A stretch of 64,000 nucleotides of DNA from Paramecium sonneborni (Eukaryota; Ciliophora; Oligohymenophorea; Peniculida; Parameciidae): positions 3,843 to 67,842 of the forward strand of contig CAJJDN010000106.1 of NCBI GenBank assembly GCA_905182985.1. The letters run 5' to 3'. This document shows, one piece after another, positions 48,437-61,400 of the stretch. The position numbers and the translations under genes are program-made. The stretch's first letter is position 1. Every line of letters begins with the position of its first letter. A model generated the notes under the pieces. It saw only the letters and a program-made list of their open reading frames with translations, was not told the DNA's origin and made no database searches.

Positions 48437-49965
48437 GTTAAAGAAAATACTTTTCAGTTTAGGTTTTTGGATTTAAACTTGTGAATTGCAAAAAGGATAA
48501 TAATTAATGAGAGTAAAATGAATAATAAATAGGGAATTATTTTAGGTTGAGAAAAGTATCTAAAACAAAATTATTATATAGAAAATGTAATATTTGAAGG
48601 GTCTAATTTTGCTTTATTAAATACGCAATAATTAAAATTTGTATTAATAATGATAGAATTGAAATGCTACCAACTTATGAGGTTTTCCCATTTTTTTTAT
48701 GAATTTAAGTTGATATCAAATGGTGATAATTATTCGCTGTTTCTAATATAAATTTAATTAATTATAAATTATTTATATTAAATCTATTGTTTTAATCAAT
48801 ATGTAAAATCATCATAATCCTTTCACATGATAATAATTTTTCGAAACTGTAGTATCAAAATTTGCTATTGGTATATTTAAGAGCCTTACTTACTACAATT
48901 ATCTTCTTCATTAAAATGTAACATTCCAGGAAAATAATTTCTTCCAAAAATTCCAATTATAATCATCTGGGTTAGAAATACCAAAATTAATCTAGAAATT
49001 TGATGAATAATTTTTATAAAGCTTAAAATAAGGCATTATAATTTGACCAACTCATTTATATGTTAATCAACCATAGAAATGAGAAACCTTTAAATGCATA
49101 AGACATGTCATGAATTTGAACAATTATATTAATGAAGACTATTAAGAATTGTAATTATAAAATTTAGAGTCATTTTTCTAGGTTATTATAATTAAAAGCT
49201 AATTTTGTAGATATTTTGAATAAGATTCCTAAGTTTTTAATATTTATTCTATCTATAACTTCAAAAATAGTAAATGCATCATGGTTCTTATCTTTATAAC
49301 ATAGATTAAAGATAGTATTTTGCAGGAAGAGATTCATTATTAAAAGTTGCACATTTTTAACCAGTATTAATTTCAAATACAATTTCAGTGGATTATTTCT
49401 TTTAGTTTATGCTTAATTTTTTTTCTATATCTAATAAAATTCTATGATATTCTAAATCTTTTTAGATCATCTCAAAAGGAAATGAATATCTTAAAGAAAA
49501 ATATACTTCTTACATGAGTATCTTCATTATAAAGGCAAAAAGTAAAAAAAGATGTTAATATATATATGTTCTTGCTTTAAAATAATTATTTACCATACTG
49601 CCATAAAGAGGTTAAGTAACTAATGAACTCTAACTTAAATAATAAAAGAAGAAAACTATCTATCTAAAATTTTTCATCTAGTATTTCTGATATTTTTAAA
49701 ACATTTAATAATATCAAATATGAAAAATATCCTTTTTTTTGGAGGGAAATAGAAAAAATACATAATCATATAAATTATATTTTATTTTTTTATTCAAATT
49801 AAATAAAATTCATGATAATAGAATACAATTCTATTAGTGAAAGTAAAACAAGAAGATCATAATAAACATAAGCAAATCAATAATAAAGATAGAGAAATGT
49901 ATTATTAATATCATAAAACGATTAACTCTTAAATTAACCTGTAAATATATTTTTAAATTTAGCCT
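48437..49965. other. gene-poor AT-rich DNA with coding relics
   Basis: No intact gene. Around 49195-49400 a plus-strand frame reads NFVDILNKIPKFLIFILSIT and SKIVNASWFLSLQHRL, and is a diverged copy of 51930-52160 (see repeat entries). The rest is short broken frames. Confidence 0.45.
49190..49600 (+). repeat. diverged duplicate segment, copy A
   Basis: Shares recognisable order and sequence with 51930-52345: GAATAAGATTCCTAAGTTTT against GAATAAGATTCCTTAGTTTT, a CAGTGGATTA block, then ATATGTTCTTGCTT. Both copies are broken at the protein level, so this looks like an old duplication of a now dead gene. Confidence 0.55.
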
Positions 49966-50881
49966 ATGAATTCTGCAAATGTAGGAATAGAAACATAGCT
50001 AATTGAAGGACTATTAAACGGCTAATCTTCATTATTAAATCATTTTCGACATCCTCCTGAGTAAGAGTTGATAGAAAGGCGTTTCAAAGAGGTTATGAGA
50101 AGTTCAAGCATTTATAAATACTATGCTAAAATAGGTTTCCAGGGATTTTTTTATTTTTTAAATATATTTGAACTTGGCTTTACATTAGCTTATGATACTC
50201 GTATGATGAAGCATTCTTGTTTTGCTATAATTTCTCTATTGCTTTATGTATTTTACTTCAAAATTTAGGAGTGTTGCTAAACAAAGTATTTTTATTGAAA
50301 TTGCCTACTATCTATTTTACATGATTATGGGAGGACTGAGTTATTTAAAAATAAATCCTATAATTTATTTTTACAATAGAGATGAATCAATTAGATAATT
50401 CTCATTTAGTGAAATAAATAAATATTTATAGTTAAGTGGGGAAGATAAATTTAGAAATCCATGTATTCTTTTTAAAGAAAGAACGAAATCTGTTATAATG
50501 GTTAGGGATTTAATATTTCATAGAGTAGCTCTTTTTTCCATGATGATAACAATGACTATTTAAACAATTCCTTAACTTTTTATTTAAGGATTTTATAACA
50601 CACAAATAGGATTATGGGATGCGTTTAATGTGTTTAGTTTTTTATTTTAATATTTAACTTAATCTATTACTTTTTCGAATAACAATTTATTGTATTCACT
50701 ATAACCTATAGATTAATGTAAACAGAATTATAATTTAAGTTAAAAAAAATCAAATTAAAATTCATTTAAAAAACAAAATAATTGTTAAAATCTAATTAAA
50801 AATATATGGGATTTGTGGAATCATTTTATTTCCATATTGATCCAAGTAGATTCACCCCTTATTAAAAAAAAAGATGTATGA
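49966..50881 (+). pseudogene. multi-pass membrane protein gene with one frame break
   Basis: Starts MNSANVGIETQLIEGLLNGQ, then hydrophobic segments (FQGFFYFLNIFELGFTLAYD, FIEIAYYLFYMIMGGLSYL, ALFSMMITMTIQTIPQLFIQ). The frame shifts by one base near 50235-50265 (SLLL to MYFTSKFRSVAKQS) with no intron that fits. The IPQLFIQ segment recalls XK-related and other ciliate membrane proteins, but this is weak. The tail is Lys/Asn-rich. Either an intact gene with a sequencing error or a pseudogene in the relic zone. Confidence 0.45.
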
Positions 50882-52399
50882 TTTAAATAATAAAAAGCTT
50901 AATTAAATAGAAAAAATGTAAAAATGTTTAATTTCATTTTATTGATTAATATGAAGATATTAGTTTGAATATTTAGCCAATAGATTAAAATAGAAAGAGT
51001 AAGTCTTTTATACCATGATTAAAATCGCTTAAGATTTTTGTAGAATATATTTTAGAATATTCCAAACTTAGTTTTTGAATTTTAACATTACTAAAATCTT
51101 GATATTTTATGGGATTCTGAAATACTGGATCCTAATGCAGAAGAGGAGAAAGTATAAGGGATATCATTTATTGAAATCCAAAAATAACTGCTGGTTGGTA
51201 AGCAGTAAGATAAAATTAATCTATTTAAAGGAATTACATAAAAATATCTGAAGAATTTTGATCATTGATTCCAATAACTGACTAAAGAGGATAATTTAGA
51301 GGAGGCAATAGGTTGATTGTTATTTAATAATAATATTAAAAATTAGCAGAAACGTCTTAAGAAATTATTGAAGAAGCAATGATAGAAATTAATACTATAA
51401 TAAAAAAAACCCTATTTTAATAGACAGTTAGGAATATTAAATTTTTTTTGACTTTATACGATTATTATCAAACCTGGAATAAATTGAATTGGTTTTAATT
51501 TAAGTATTAAAATTATTTGGTCATTGTGAAATGTGGCTTTGTAAATAGTTTCTATCATCTATTTGAGTGAGGAAAATGATATGTTTATAATTCATTAATA
51601 ATTTTAACTTCAATTAATCCAATTTTATAGATGGTGTCATTTGCAGTATTTTAAAAAGTATTCTAAACATTTAATGTCTTAAGTGTTTTTATTTGGAATA
51701 TTTAACTTTTTCAAGGTTTGGGATATAGTTATGATTTGTTTATTTTTACTTCTAGATAGATTCCGTTAAGTTGTTAAAGAGAGTTTAGTTCTGTTGCATA
51801 CATAAAGTTCAAAAATTATGCCTCAAAATTTAAGGCAGCTTAGCCACCTTGGTATTCAGTTTAATATGGTAGCGATTGATATGAAGAATTTTTTAGAAAT
51901 TATAAATTAACCATTCTATTAGGCTGTAGTGTGGAGAACAAATGTTGAAGAAGCTTTGAATAAGATTCCTTAGTTTTTTGTCTATATTTTATCATTATCA
52001 TCTAAAGAAGTTACTGGAACATGGGTTATATCTTTTATTTAACAAATGAAAGAAAGTATATTTGCAATATTATTTTATTCCAGCTTTAATTTTTGAGCAC
52101 AGTTTCAGTGGATTAATTTTTTTAATCAATTTTGTATTTAAGCTCAATATCAAATTAAATTCTATTGGAATATCCTAAATCCTTTTAAATTGTTTCAATA
52201 GTTAAGGAAAAGTATTTAAAAGAAAAATTTACTTTTAAAATTAAGCTAAAAACATTAATTTTTTCTAATTATGTAGATTAAAAAAAAAAAGTTTTTAGCT
52301 TAATTTAGATATGTTCTTGCTTCAATAACAATCAATTTTGGAAATTGATTAAGCATAAAGATTATTTTTTATGGGACCTGGATTAAATGATTTAATAAG
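50882..52399. other. relic zone: several broken coding frames on +
   Basis: Gene-like fragments in changing frames: DSEILDPNAEEEKVQGISFI up to a TGA at 51266-51268, then TSQEIIEEAMIEINTIIKKT, then QSSKIMPQNLRQLSHLGIQF and NVEEALNKIPQFFVYILSLS. No set of tiny introns joins them. Probably one or more dead genes. Confidence 0.5.
51930..52345 (+). repeat. diverged duplicate segment, copy B
   Basis: Partner of 49190-49600, lying about 2.74 kb downstream in the same orientation. The encoded fragment (NKIPQFFVYILSLSSKEVTG) aligns with copy A (NKIPKFLIFILSITSKIVNA). Confidence 0.55.
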
Positions 52400-52948
52400 A
52401 TGTTTAAAAGTGAGTCCACTATATTAATTAAATTGAATTTTTATTTAAACGAAGTTGATCCCGCCCATATTCCTCATATTAATGCAATTCTTAGTAATAG
52501 TCCATAAAAATTACAATTTTTACAACTCCAAATAGAATCTACTATCGTATAGTCAATGTAAATTGTTGTTGAAAGACAAAGTTTTCTAAAAGCCTTTTCT
52601 TTTTCATACTATTAAATTACACCATAACACAATAATAGAGCTGCAATAGCTTAATAAACAAATTTTAATGTAGATGAATAATTTTTAAGGTTAGATAGGT
52701 ACGATTTCGATTAATTTTATTTTGAAGTTTCAGGTAATGTCATTTTAAATGATTGCCATACATTATTTCAAAAGTTCTCTAAGTTGAAATTTTTCAGGGC
52801 ATCTATTTTAAATAATGCAACCCTTAGATTTTTTAATTTTAAACAAATTTAATAAGCACATAATTAAAAACTCTGGATATTACTTTTGAAAATATTTATT
52901 TAGATTTTTAGCAATACTATTTTTAAAATCTCACAGGATTAAAAATGA
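52400..52948 (+). CDS. possible hypothetical protein, 182 aa
   Basis: 183-codon frame from MFKSESTILIKLNFYLNEVD to TGA, with many TAA/TAG Gln codons and polar composition (SNSPQKLQFLQLQIESTI, NRAAIAQQTNFNVDEQFL). Longer than expected by chance, but it stands in the relic zone, so it could be part of a dead gene. No family recognised. Confidence 0.4.
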
Positions 52949-53119
52949 TTTTGAAAAGGTGTTTATTTGTGAAAAATGAACTCAAGAGATTATTATATAG
53001 TTTAAATAATTCTACAATATATGTGCATATCGATATGTCATTATAAGGCTTATAAGCTTTTACACCAAGTGAATAGAAAGACTTAGTAGAAAGATTAGAA
53101 AGATAATAAAATGATGTTT

Positions 53120-55086
53120 TCATAAAAATTTGAATATCATATTTTTAAAATTTTTTTCTGTTTACTTTTTGATTTTGTAACTGATTTAACTATTTCCTGA
53201 ATTTAAATCTGTCTCCTCTCCTTTTGTTTTAGCTACATCGATTCTATTTTAGCTTAATAATTTGGTAAAATATCCATCACCGATGAAAGTCACACAATTT
53301 TGAGCCAACTTTTGATGACTTATTTTTGAAACAGTTTAAAAATTATTAAAATATAATACAATATCATTATTCTTTCAAAATTGGTGTCCCTAAGATTTTA
53401 TAAATCATTCTTACTACTTCTATTTCATTATTTGATCTTAAAATATCTATCAGATTAGATTATATTATTAAATTTATCACTAACTCTTTTTATTACATTT
53501 AAATTTATTTCAATTGATTTAATAAAAAATTATAAACAACTTCTTACTATAGAATCTTGATCTACAATCCTTAACAAATCATTTAGATAACTTAATGCAA
53601 TGTTTTTTCATCAAATTTAAATTTTATAATTTATATTAAACATAGAATTATCCCTAAAAATATATTTAATTAATGTTTTATTATTTTTTCTTCTTTAATT
53701 TCTTCTGAAAATGATTAATTTAAACTTTGTTTCTAAAATTTTTCCATTATTTATATTTTTTCCTTTAAATCTTTATATGCCAATTCTTTATTTAGTATTT
53801 AATCTGTTTTTAGTATTAATTGTGGAATTAAATTCTAATAAGAAATTAAATTTATAAGTATTTTTAAGCATAACTCTTGACATTCTTATGAATCATCACT
53901 AAAATTAAATAAACAATTTTAAATTATTTAATCTTAAAATTGTGTTATTTAATTCTAATCCAAAATAATGATTTGGTACATTAATCTAAATCCATAATAT
54001 TTTACATTGAAATCAGTTTCAAACAAAGTGCAATTTTGAGCAACTTTTAAGATTTCATTTATTGGTAAATCTCTATTCTAACAATGTAAAACGATTGATA
54101 AAAGTGTTTTTAATCCAGATCTTCTAATTTTCCAATTTCTACTAATGGTTGAATAGAAACAATGGATAATACATTCATTTAATTTTTTTTAATGAATAAT
54201 GCTCAACAATTCTTATTAGAATGGGAAAAATTATTAAGAAATGGTTTCTGAAACTTTTTTCAAATCATCACAATGGAGATGATTATATAATAGAATTAAA
54301 AGTTGATCTTTATCTTAAGGATTGAGATGTTTTAATTCATTTAAAGCTTAAAATCTAATTTCTAATAATTCATCCATTAAGCCTGCTAAAAGAGTTGCGT
54401 GTATGAGTTCTTTAAAAATTTAATTTTCTTAAAAATTAGCTAAATAATGTATAAATTTTAAAGCGTATGATCTAATTTATTCATTTTAATGTCTAGCAAT
54501 TCTTTATGTTATTTCGATTAATTCGATAGCATATTAATAAATGTAATTATGTGATAAAAATAATTATAAAGCCTTTAAGAGACCAAATATATTGATATTT
54601 TCTTTATTGATAAAGTAATATTTTTTAAATGATGTTGGTTCAAGAATCTTGATAAAATTATGAAGATCAGGGAAGGGAGCATTTAATAACATAGTGGCAT
54701 ATTCAAATGCCTATTAAGCAGATTTTAGTGAAAAATCCCATCTTATAATATTGAGAAGTGATTCTACAATTTACATAAATAGGGATTAAAAGTTATATCT
54801 CTTTTCGATCAAGTTTGAGATTAAAGCTAGAGCAATATTAGAAATTTCTAGATTAGAATGTCGTAAGAAATTTATGAATTGATTTAAAAGTAGGGAATAT
54901 ATATTATGATGTTCTTGAGGGATATGCTATTGATTATGAGTAAAGTGATACATAAAAAATTAGGAGGGCATTTTGTAAAGTATCTGGATCTTAGAGATGT
55001 TGGAGAGCTATTTGATAAAGTTATGAATTTGTAAGAGTTGAATATTATTTAAGTAAGGGTGGAGGTATTTAAAATAGTATTTCCAT
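53120..55086 (-). CDS. HEAT/ARM-type repeat protein
   Basis: Starts MEILFQIPPPLLKQYSTLTN; a 25-nt intron joins NALLIFY to HIPQEHHNIYSLLLNQFINF. The protein is a run of paired amphipathic helices: NLEISNIALALISNLIEKRY, SAQQAFEYATMLLNAPFPDL, YAIELIEITQRIARHQNEQI, ELIHATLLAGLMDELLEIRF, and near the end NIALSYLNDLLRIVDQDSI. The pattern fits karyopherin/armadillo-like solenoids, with no signature for a specific one. The introns in the 3' half were not all resolved; the C terminus is IKKQTENNFKNMIFKFL. Binding or transport adaptor inferred only from fold. It is the one convincing gene in the relic zone. Confidence 0.6.
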
Positions 55087-57199
55087 TGAATATTATATAT
55101 TAAAAAAGAATTAAGTTTTGGATAATTATTTTTAGATAGGTAAGAGAAAAAAAAAATATGTTTAGGATAAAAGCTTTAATAATGATAATAATAAACTTTA
55201 TCTCCTTTTTGAGTTTTAGCTTGCCTATCAAATATATTATAAGTATCAATGTGCATTTTTCTATTTTTTATGTTTTATTGCCATTATCAAAGTTAGAATT
55301 AGATTTAGATGTTGATAAATAAATTTAAAAATATTATGCTGTCGTTTGAAAATATAAATTCATTGTAGATTATCTAATTGTACAATAATAGACTTGATTT
55401 ATGGCATATAATTATAAATTTAAATCTTAAAAGAGCTGAAATAAATATTATTAATTTAAATCTAAGGAGCCAAACTCTTTTAGGGGCTAATTTAATTTAC
55501 ATGCAATAATATATAATAATTAATTGCACTAAGTAAAATCAATCTTTTATTTAACAATCAAGATATCTTATCAATATAAAGATACGCTTCTCCGAGAATC
55601 AGCATAATTTGAAATTTTTAATATCGGTTTAATTGTAGCCTTAAATATCCTTTAGAAAATACTAGAAGTTACTAAATATTTTTTTAATTGAGTATCATTA
55701 AATTTAATATTTGGATTAATCAATAGAACATATATAAATCTAAACTTATTGTAATACTTAGGATAATAAATATGTTACGATGTATGGATAAGAATCAATT
55801 TTCAAAAATTTTTATATGTTATTATTGAAAATTTTCTTGGGAGATGAAAAAGAATCTAAAAATTATTAATTCAAAATTATTTATAGGCATACCCATAATG
55901 ATAACGACAATGATTCTCAATCCCTTTTAGATAACATTACATTACTCAAGAAAAAAATAATAAGTGTAATGTTATATCTTACTTAACTCACTACTTTTAT
56001 GGGTTAAGATAAGTCTCTATTCTTCCTTCTTAAGGTTATCTTAAAAATTGGAAATAAGTAAGTTATTTATTTAAAGAATCTTAATTAACTAGTTTCATAA
56101 ATCATTTAATATCTATTATATAAATATTTAAATTATTATTTACAAGGCTTTGAGCAATTTATTCGAATAAAAAGAATTTCAGTTTAATTTAACCATCATT
56201 AAAGAAGAGGAAGTAAATTTTCTAAAAAAAATCAAGACTGGTTATTCTTTCATAAATAATCAAAGGACAACTTGATTTTTAATATAAAAAACGATATTAT
56301 AGATTATTAATTATTTTAAGCAAAATCCTTAAATTGAGATTATCAATTATAGAGAATCCAGTCATTTTTTAAATTTCTTTATTCCTAAAATGCCTGCAAT
56401 TGATAGTTTATTTTTATTGATAGCTATTAAACCTATCCTTTTTTATCCAGGTTTTAACATTCCAATAACAAAATGATACTTTAAAATGTTTTAAGTACTC
56501 GTTTCATATTCGACAGAAGGAGCTTCATTTTAATTAGTTTCAATAGAAGTCCTTTTGCTCCATAAAGACATTAAACTTTATTAGCCATTCTCTTATTGCT
56601 TTTCCATTAACTTAATTTTATTTATTTTGATGATGGATAGAAAATTTAATATTAATATTGAAATTATAATATATCATTCTTTAATGATGCGTCATGACAT
56701 TTAACATATTCAAATTTTATAAATAATCAAATTCCATATCCTAAAATTTTAGATTATTTATAACATTATAAATGACTTTTTACTATTATGAAACTGATGA
56801 TTAAAAATTTTTAAATATTTAATATTTTCTTCTCATTTTAAAATAATACGATTTTTCATTATTCTTTTTTAAATTAAATAAATTCTAACCATCAAAGCCA
56901 TGTCATATTATTAATATAATTATTTACGCTATGTAAAAATGTATTATCAAATAAAATTAAGTTCAATTAATATCAAAAAATTTTATCAGTGTTGTTTATT
57001 ATATGGACAATAGATTATAAATGATATTTTACTCCTAAAATATGTAATTATTTTGATCAAAATTATGTGTCTTAATTATTTGTTCTATGGAATCTACTGT
57101 CTAAAAATGATCAAGGATGTTTAATGTTTAAATACATGCATAACTATGACTAAAGATTAGTTTATTAATGATTTGTAATTTAACAAATAATATTAACTG
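55087..57199. other. AT-rich DNA with only fragmentary frames
   Basis: No intact gene on either strand. Fragments with some coding character include LNLKRAEINIINLNLRSQT near 55425-55485 and HFLNFFIPKMPAIDSLFLLI near 56360-56425. Long A/T runs throughout. Confidence 0.45.
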
Positions 57200-57780
57200 A
57201 ATATCTTCAGAAGATAAAGATAAAAAGAGGAAAACAATAAATTTTGAGAAAAAAGAGACTTAAGGATTTAATCCACCTGAATTAGAATCATCTTAATTAT
57301 TAACTAGAATTACGAGTAGATTAGGTGGTAAAGAAACTAAAAATATTGGAATTATCATAAACTTTTGTAATTAAAAATATTTTTAATGATGTACAATATT
57401 AATATCATAAAAATTAAGTGAATAATGACGAGGATTCTTATATAAAAACTTTCACCTCAACTAATACTGATTATGGAACTTATATAAACAATTTTTTAGA
57501 ATTCAAAATCAAAATTATTTAAGCAACAATTTACAGGAAAGTTAAGACCAAAATACAAATAAATTAAATTATGAATCAATTGAAGATTATCATGGTTGAT
57601 AAATCGAAATAATTAAATAACAGTTTGTTGGCAAAGAGATAAGAAATTTTACAATAAATCTAAAAGGTTATTACTTTTATATGATCAATTAGATAGGATG
57701 TCAATCTTTTTATATTTTAAAATAAATTCATTGACTGAAATTACTTATTATTGTATAAAAGGTTTAATGAAATTTCACCA
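57200..57780 (+). pseudogene. decayed coding sequence with frameshifts and in-frame TGA
   Basis: Gene-like pieces follow each other: KRKTINFEKKETQGFNPPEL with LLTRITSRLGGKETKNIG, then NNDEDSYIKTFTSTNTDYGT, then NTNKLNYESIEDYHG, a TGA at 57597-57599, and IEIIKQQFVGKEIRNFTINL. The first two joins are one-base shifts at T runs, the third is a stop. Polar composition and abundant TAA/TAG Gln codons indicate former coding sequence. No family recognised. Confidence 0.45.
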
Positions 57781-58058
57781 ATTTATTCAATGTTACTTTA
57801 AAAGTATATTTTTAATTTTATACCTTAAAAGTTCATTTTTATCTTGGTATAATGTGTAATGCATATTAAATTCCATAGATCTTAATCTTTCTATTTTAGG
57901 CTCACATTCATCTCTATTAATATTTTCTATTTTTGTGGTTTAATATTTAATATCTCATAGATATTAATACTTAAATTGACATTTATTCAAATGATTTACC
58001 TTAAGAAATCTTATAATTAAAATAATCATACATAAGGAAGATTAAGCTTTAAAAATTG

Positions 58059-58388
58059 ATGGAGTTTAAGAATGAAGTTATTTAGAAGGTAAGATGTGAT
58101 TCAAAAATAAAATAATAGAAAATTAAAGAAGATATAGAAAGATTAGTCAATCAAGAAATTTAAAAACTGTTTAATTTAGTGGATTAATATTAATAAGAAA
58201 ATTAAATAAATATAAACTTTAATGCATATTTTGTGAAGTTAATTTTGATTATCGATGATTAATTCAAATTTATAAAATGCAAGTATTTTTTAATTGTTTA
58301 ATTTGAATTTGAAGAAATTCCTCAAGAAAACCTTATAGGTACTTAAAGACATTTTTTTGGTAGAAGTAAGGTTATGAGATAATTTTGA
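58059..58388 (+). CDS. possible small hypothetical protein or 3' remnant
   Basis: 110-codon frame starting MEFKNEVIQKVRCDSKIKQQ, with helical QKIKEDIERLVNQEIQKLFN and end EIPQENLIGTQRHFFGRSK. It could be the surviving 3' end of the decayed gene upstream. Convergent with the channel gene, whose stop is 46 bases further on. Confidence 0.35.
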
Positions 58389-58433
58389 TTGGAATATTAT
58401 GATTAAAAGGTATGATTAATTATTAGTATACAA

Positions 58434-61400
58434 TCAATTATTAAAATGTTTAAATCTTATTTCTTTGAAACCTAAAATTACATTTTCATCGAACCCTCCA
58501 TATATTCTATCTGTTTCCTATTAAAGAGTATTTTAGTAAATAGGTAATTATGGTTATTATTATTAAGACTCATGACTTAATCTAGAAACATGATGACCTG
58601 TTAAGTTATCTTAGAAATTTATGTCAGTTGATCTTCTTAAACTAAAACCATCAGATTACAAATCAGTTTGTCGACTAAAATAAATAATATAAAATACAAT
58701 TATGGATTAAAATACTCTAAATCAATTGTCATTTCATCGCTTTCTGTATAATAATCTTATCTTCTAATAATTTTTTAGATTAATAACTTTGAGTAAGATT
58801 ACCATGTTTTAAATAAGATTAAAACATTTAGATAATCATGAAGAATATTAAAATTAGATTTAAATTGTAAATTATTTAAATAAATACTACTCCTTTTCTA
58901 AGCTTTGTTTCTTCTATAATAAATTAATCTAATTTGCATTTCCTTATGGAATTGTTTAATGTTACTAATTGATTCTTAAGATCCATCCTTGAAAATATCC
59001 TAATGATAGCAACGTCTAAACAAATGATATAACAATTGATTATACTGAATATAACCATACGGATCACTAATTATTTAAAATATATATATACCTTCTAAGA
59101 TTTAATTTTGATGCTAATTTTGCAGCATCCCATAAATTATCTTCTTTTTCTCCTCCTAATGGTTAACTAATATCTAGTAAGAATCGACATAAAAATTTAT
59201 AATGCATACTTTAACCATTATTATCAGCTGAATATTTACACCAAGTAGTTTTTATTTTATCTATTTATTCAACATAGGTTTGAATCATTGAATTTTATGC
59301 CTGAAAAAATTCCTCAAATTATTCTATCAAACCTAGAACAAATAAATTTAAAAGAACATTATTAGATATAAGCATAAATGTAATGAAATAAAGTTAATTA
59401 AACTCTGATCCACAATAATCTGGATTTTCATTACAAAATGGATTATGATGCATAGTATCAGTCATAATTGTTCTGAAATTATCTCCTGAGGCACACTTAT
59501 ATAATGCTAATAAAGCATATTCAAAATTTGTAAAATTAATATATTCATCAATAACTGCTCCTTTTTTTATTTTTCCAAATAATTAACAACCAATTAAAGC
59601 ATAAATTATCATTGTGATAATTAAGATTGAGATTAATTTAGCTAAAAAAGGTAAAGCAAAACCCATTACTCTGATCAATCTTTATAAATTACTTAATCCT
59701 TGAAATATTACTAAAAGCCTAAATTATCTAGTCATAAAAGCTAATCTTAATATTTAATAATTCGATGAATATACATTTGAATTATAGTAGAGGATAACCC
59801 AGTCATATTGAAAATCAGCAATTATATCAAAAAGTGATATGAGAATTAAAAAAATATAATATCTTCTCCAATAGTTATCAAAGTATCTATTAATACCTAA
59901 TTACATAAATAGTAAAATAATCCAAATTCCATAAAAAAGAATTAGAAATCTCTAAATTAGGTTAAGATTTCTTATTTTCTCTTAATCCATATCATAATGA
60001 TATTACAACTGACAAATTAAATCAACCAATAGTAACAAAAACATGATTTTTTAATTAATCAAATTATTAACAATAGATGATGATAATCTTCTAATAAGAT
60101 TAGTTGGAGGAGTTGAAAATCCAGGAGAATCTTTTAAAATTATAGGGCATAGTTCAACAAATTCTTTTTAAAATTTAGTCATATTTTACATTTCTATTTT
60201 TTATTAATTTACTCTTAATTTAGAGAATAATGTTCCAGTAAAAAAACTGAGAAAAAACATGGAACCAATAAAACAAAATGAAATGAAATATGCATATGTA
60301 GATAAATAAGAAGCAAATGGAGAAGGTCCTAAATTACTTTATCTACTATTTTCAGCTACTTACATAATTTCCCCCCATCCACGAAATGTTGATACTACAA
60401 ATAAAGTTGGCAAGGCAATAGTTATATTGTCAAAATTATGTTTATAATTGATCCATTTTCTATTAGTTTCATTACATTACTATATATTAACATTAAATTG
60501 CATCTTATCTTCACAAAATCCAAATTAACTTTCATAGAGAATTATACCAAAAACACCAAACATTATCCAAACAGATATTAAAGTTATTAAAATTTTTATC
60601 ATATCTAATAATGATTAAGCTAAAGCAGCCCTTATATTTTCAAGCCATTTAATTCTATACATAAGTTTCATTGGCCTAAAATGTCCAAAAAATAAACAGA
60701 TATCAATTAATTTATTTGATTTGTAAGTATCAATAAAAAATGCAATCAAATAAATTAAATCGATTAATTACCAAGAATAATTTAAATAACTACCTTTATC
60801 CATAAATAGACCTTTAGCTATTATTGAAATAATATCCTCTAAAAATCTAAAAACATTCAAAATTGCTAGGATTATGTATGGATATGAGCTTTTTTAATCT
60901 TCGTAATCATGATAAGTTCTTAAAATCATTATAAAAATAGAGGAAATCATTACAATATTAGAAAAGCATAAAAATATTTTAGACATACAGATATTGCAAC
61001 AAATAATTCTTAATTGGCTGTTTTTTGGAAAGAAATACAAGGCTGTTTCACATTCAATATCTTAATATAACTTTGGATATGTCATCATGATCTATTTACT
61101 TAATTACTCTAATATAATAAATATTTAATACTTAAAGATCTCTAAAATGATTTGATTATATCTATTTTAATTTTGGGTTATTCTTTATCTTCTAATTATT
61201 CTGAAATTTAAATTTATAAAAAAAATTAAGATTTAACTTTTAAATCATGCATTGAATCTATTTCTGTATTCAGTACTTCCTCTTCTCTATTAATTGAACT
61301 TTAGTTTTAGAATATTTAATTTTCATTACCTTCCAAATCATTTTTCTATTCTAAATATCTCCCAAATCCATCTAATAAAATTGCTAAAACTAAACCATAT

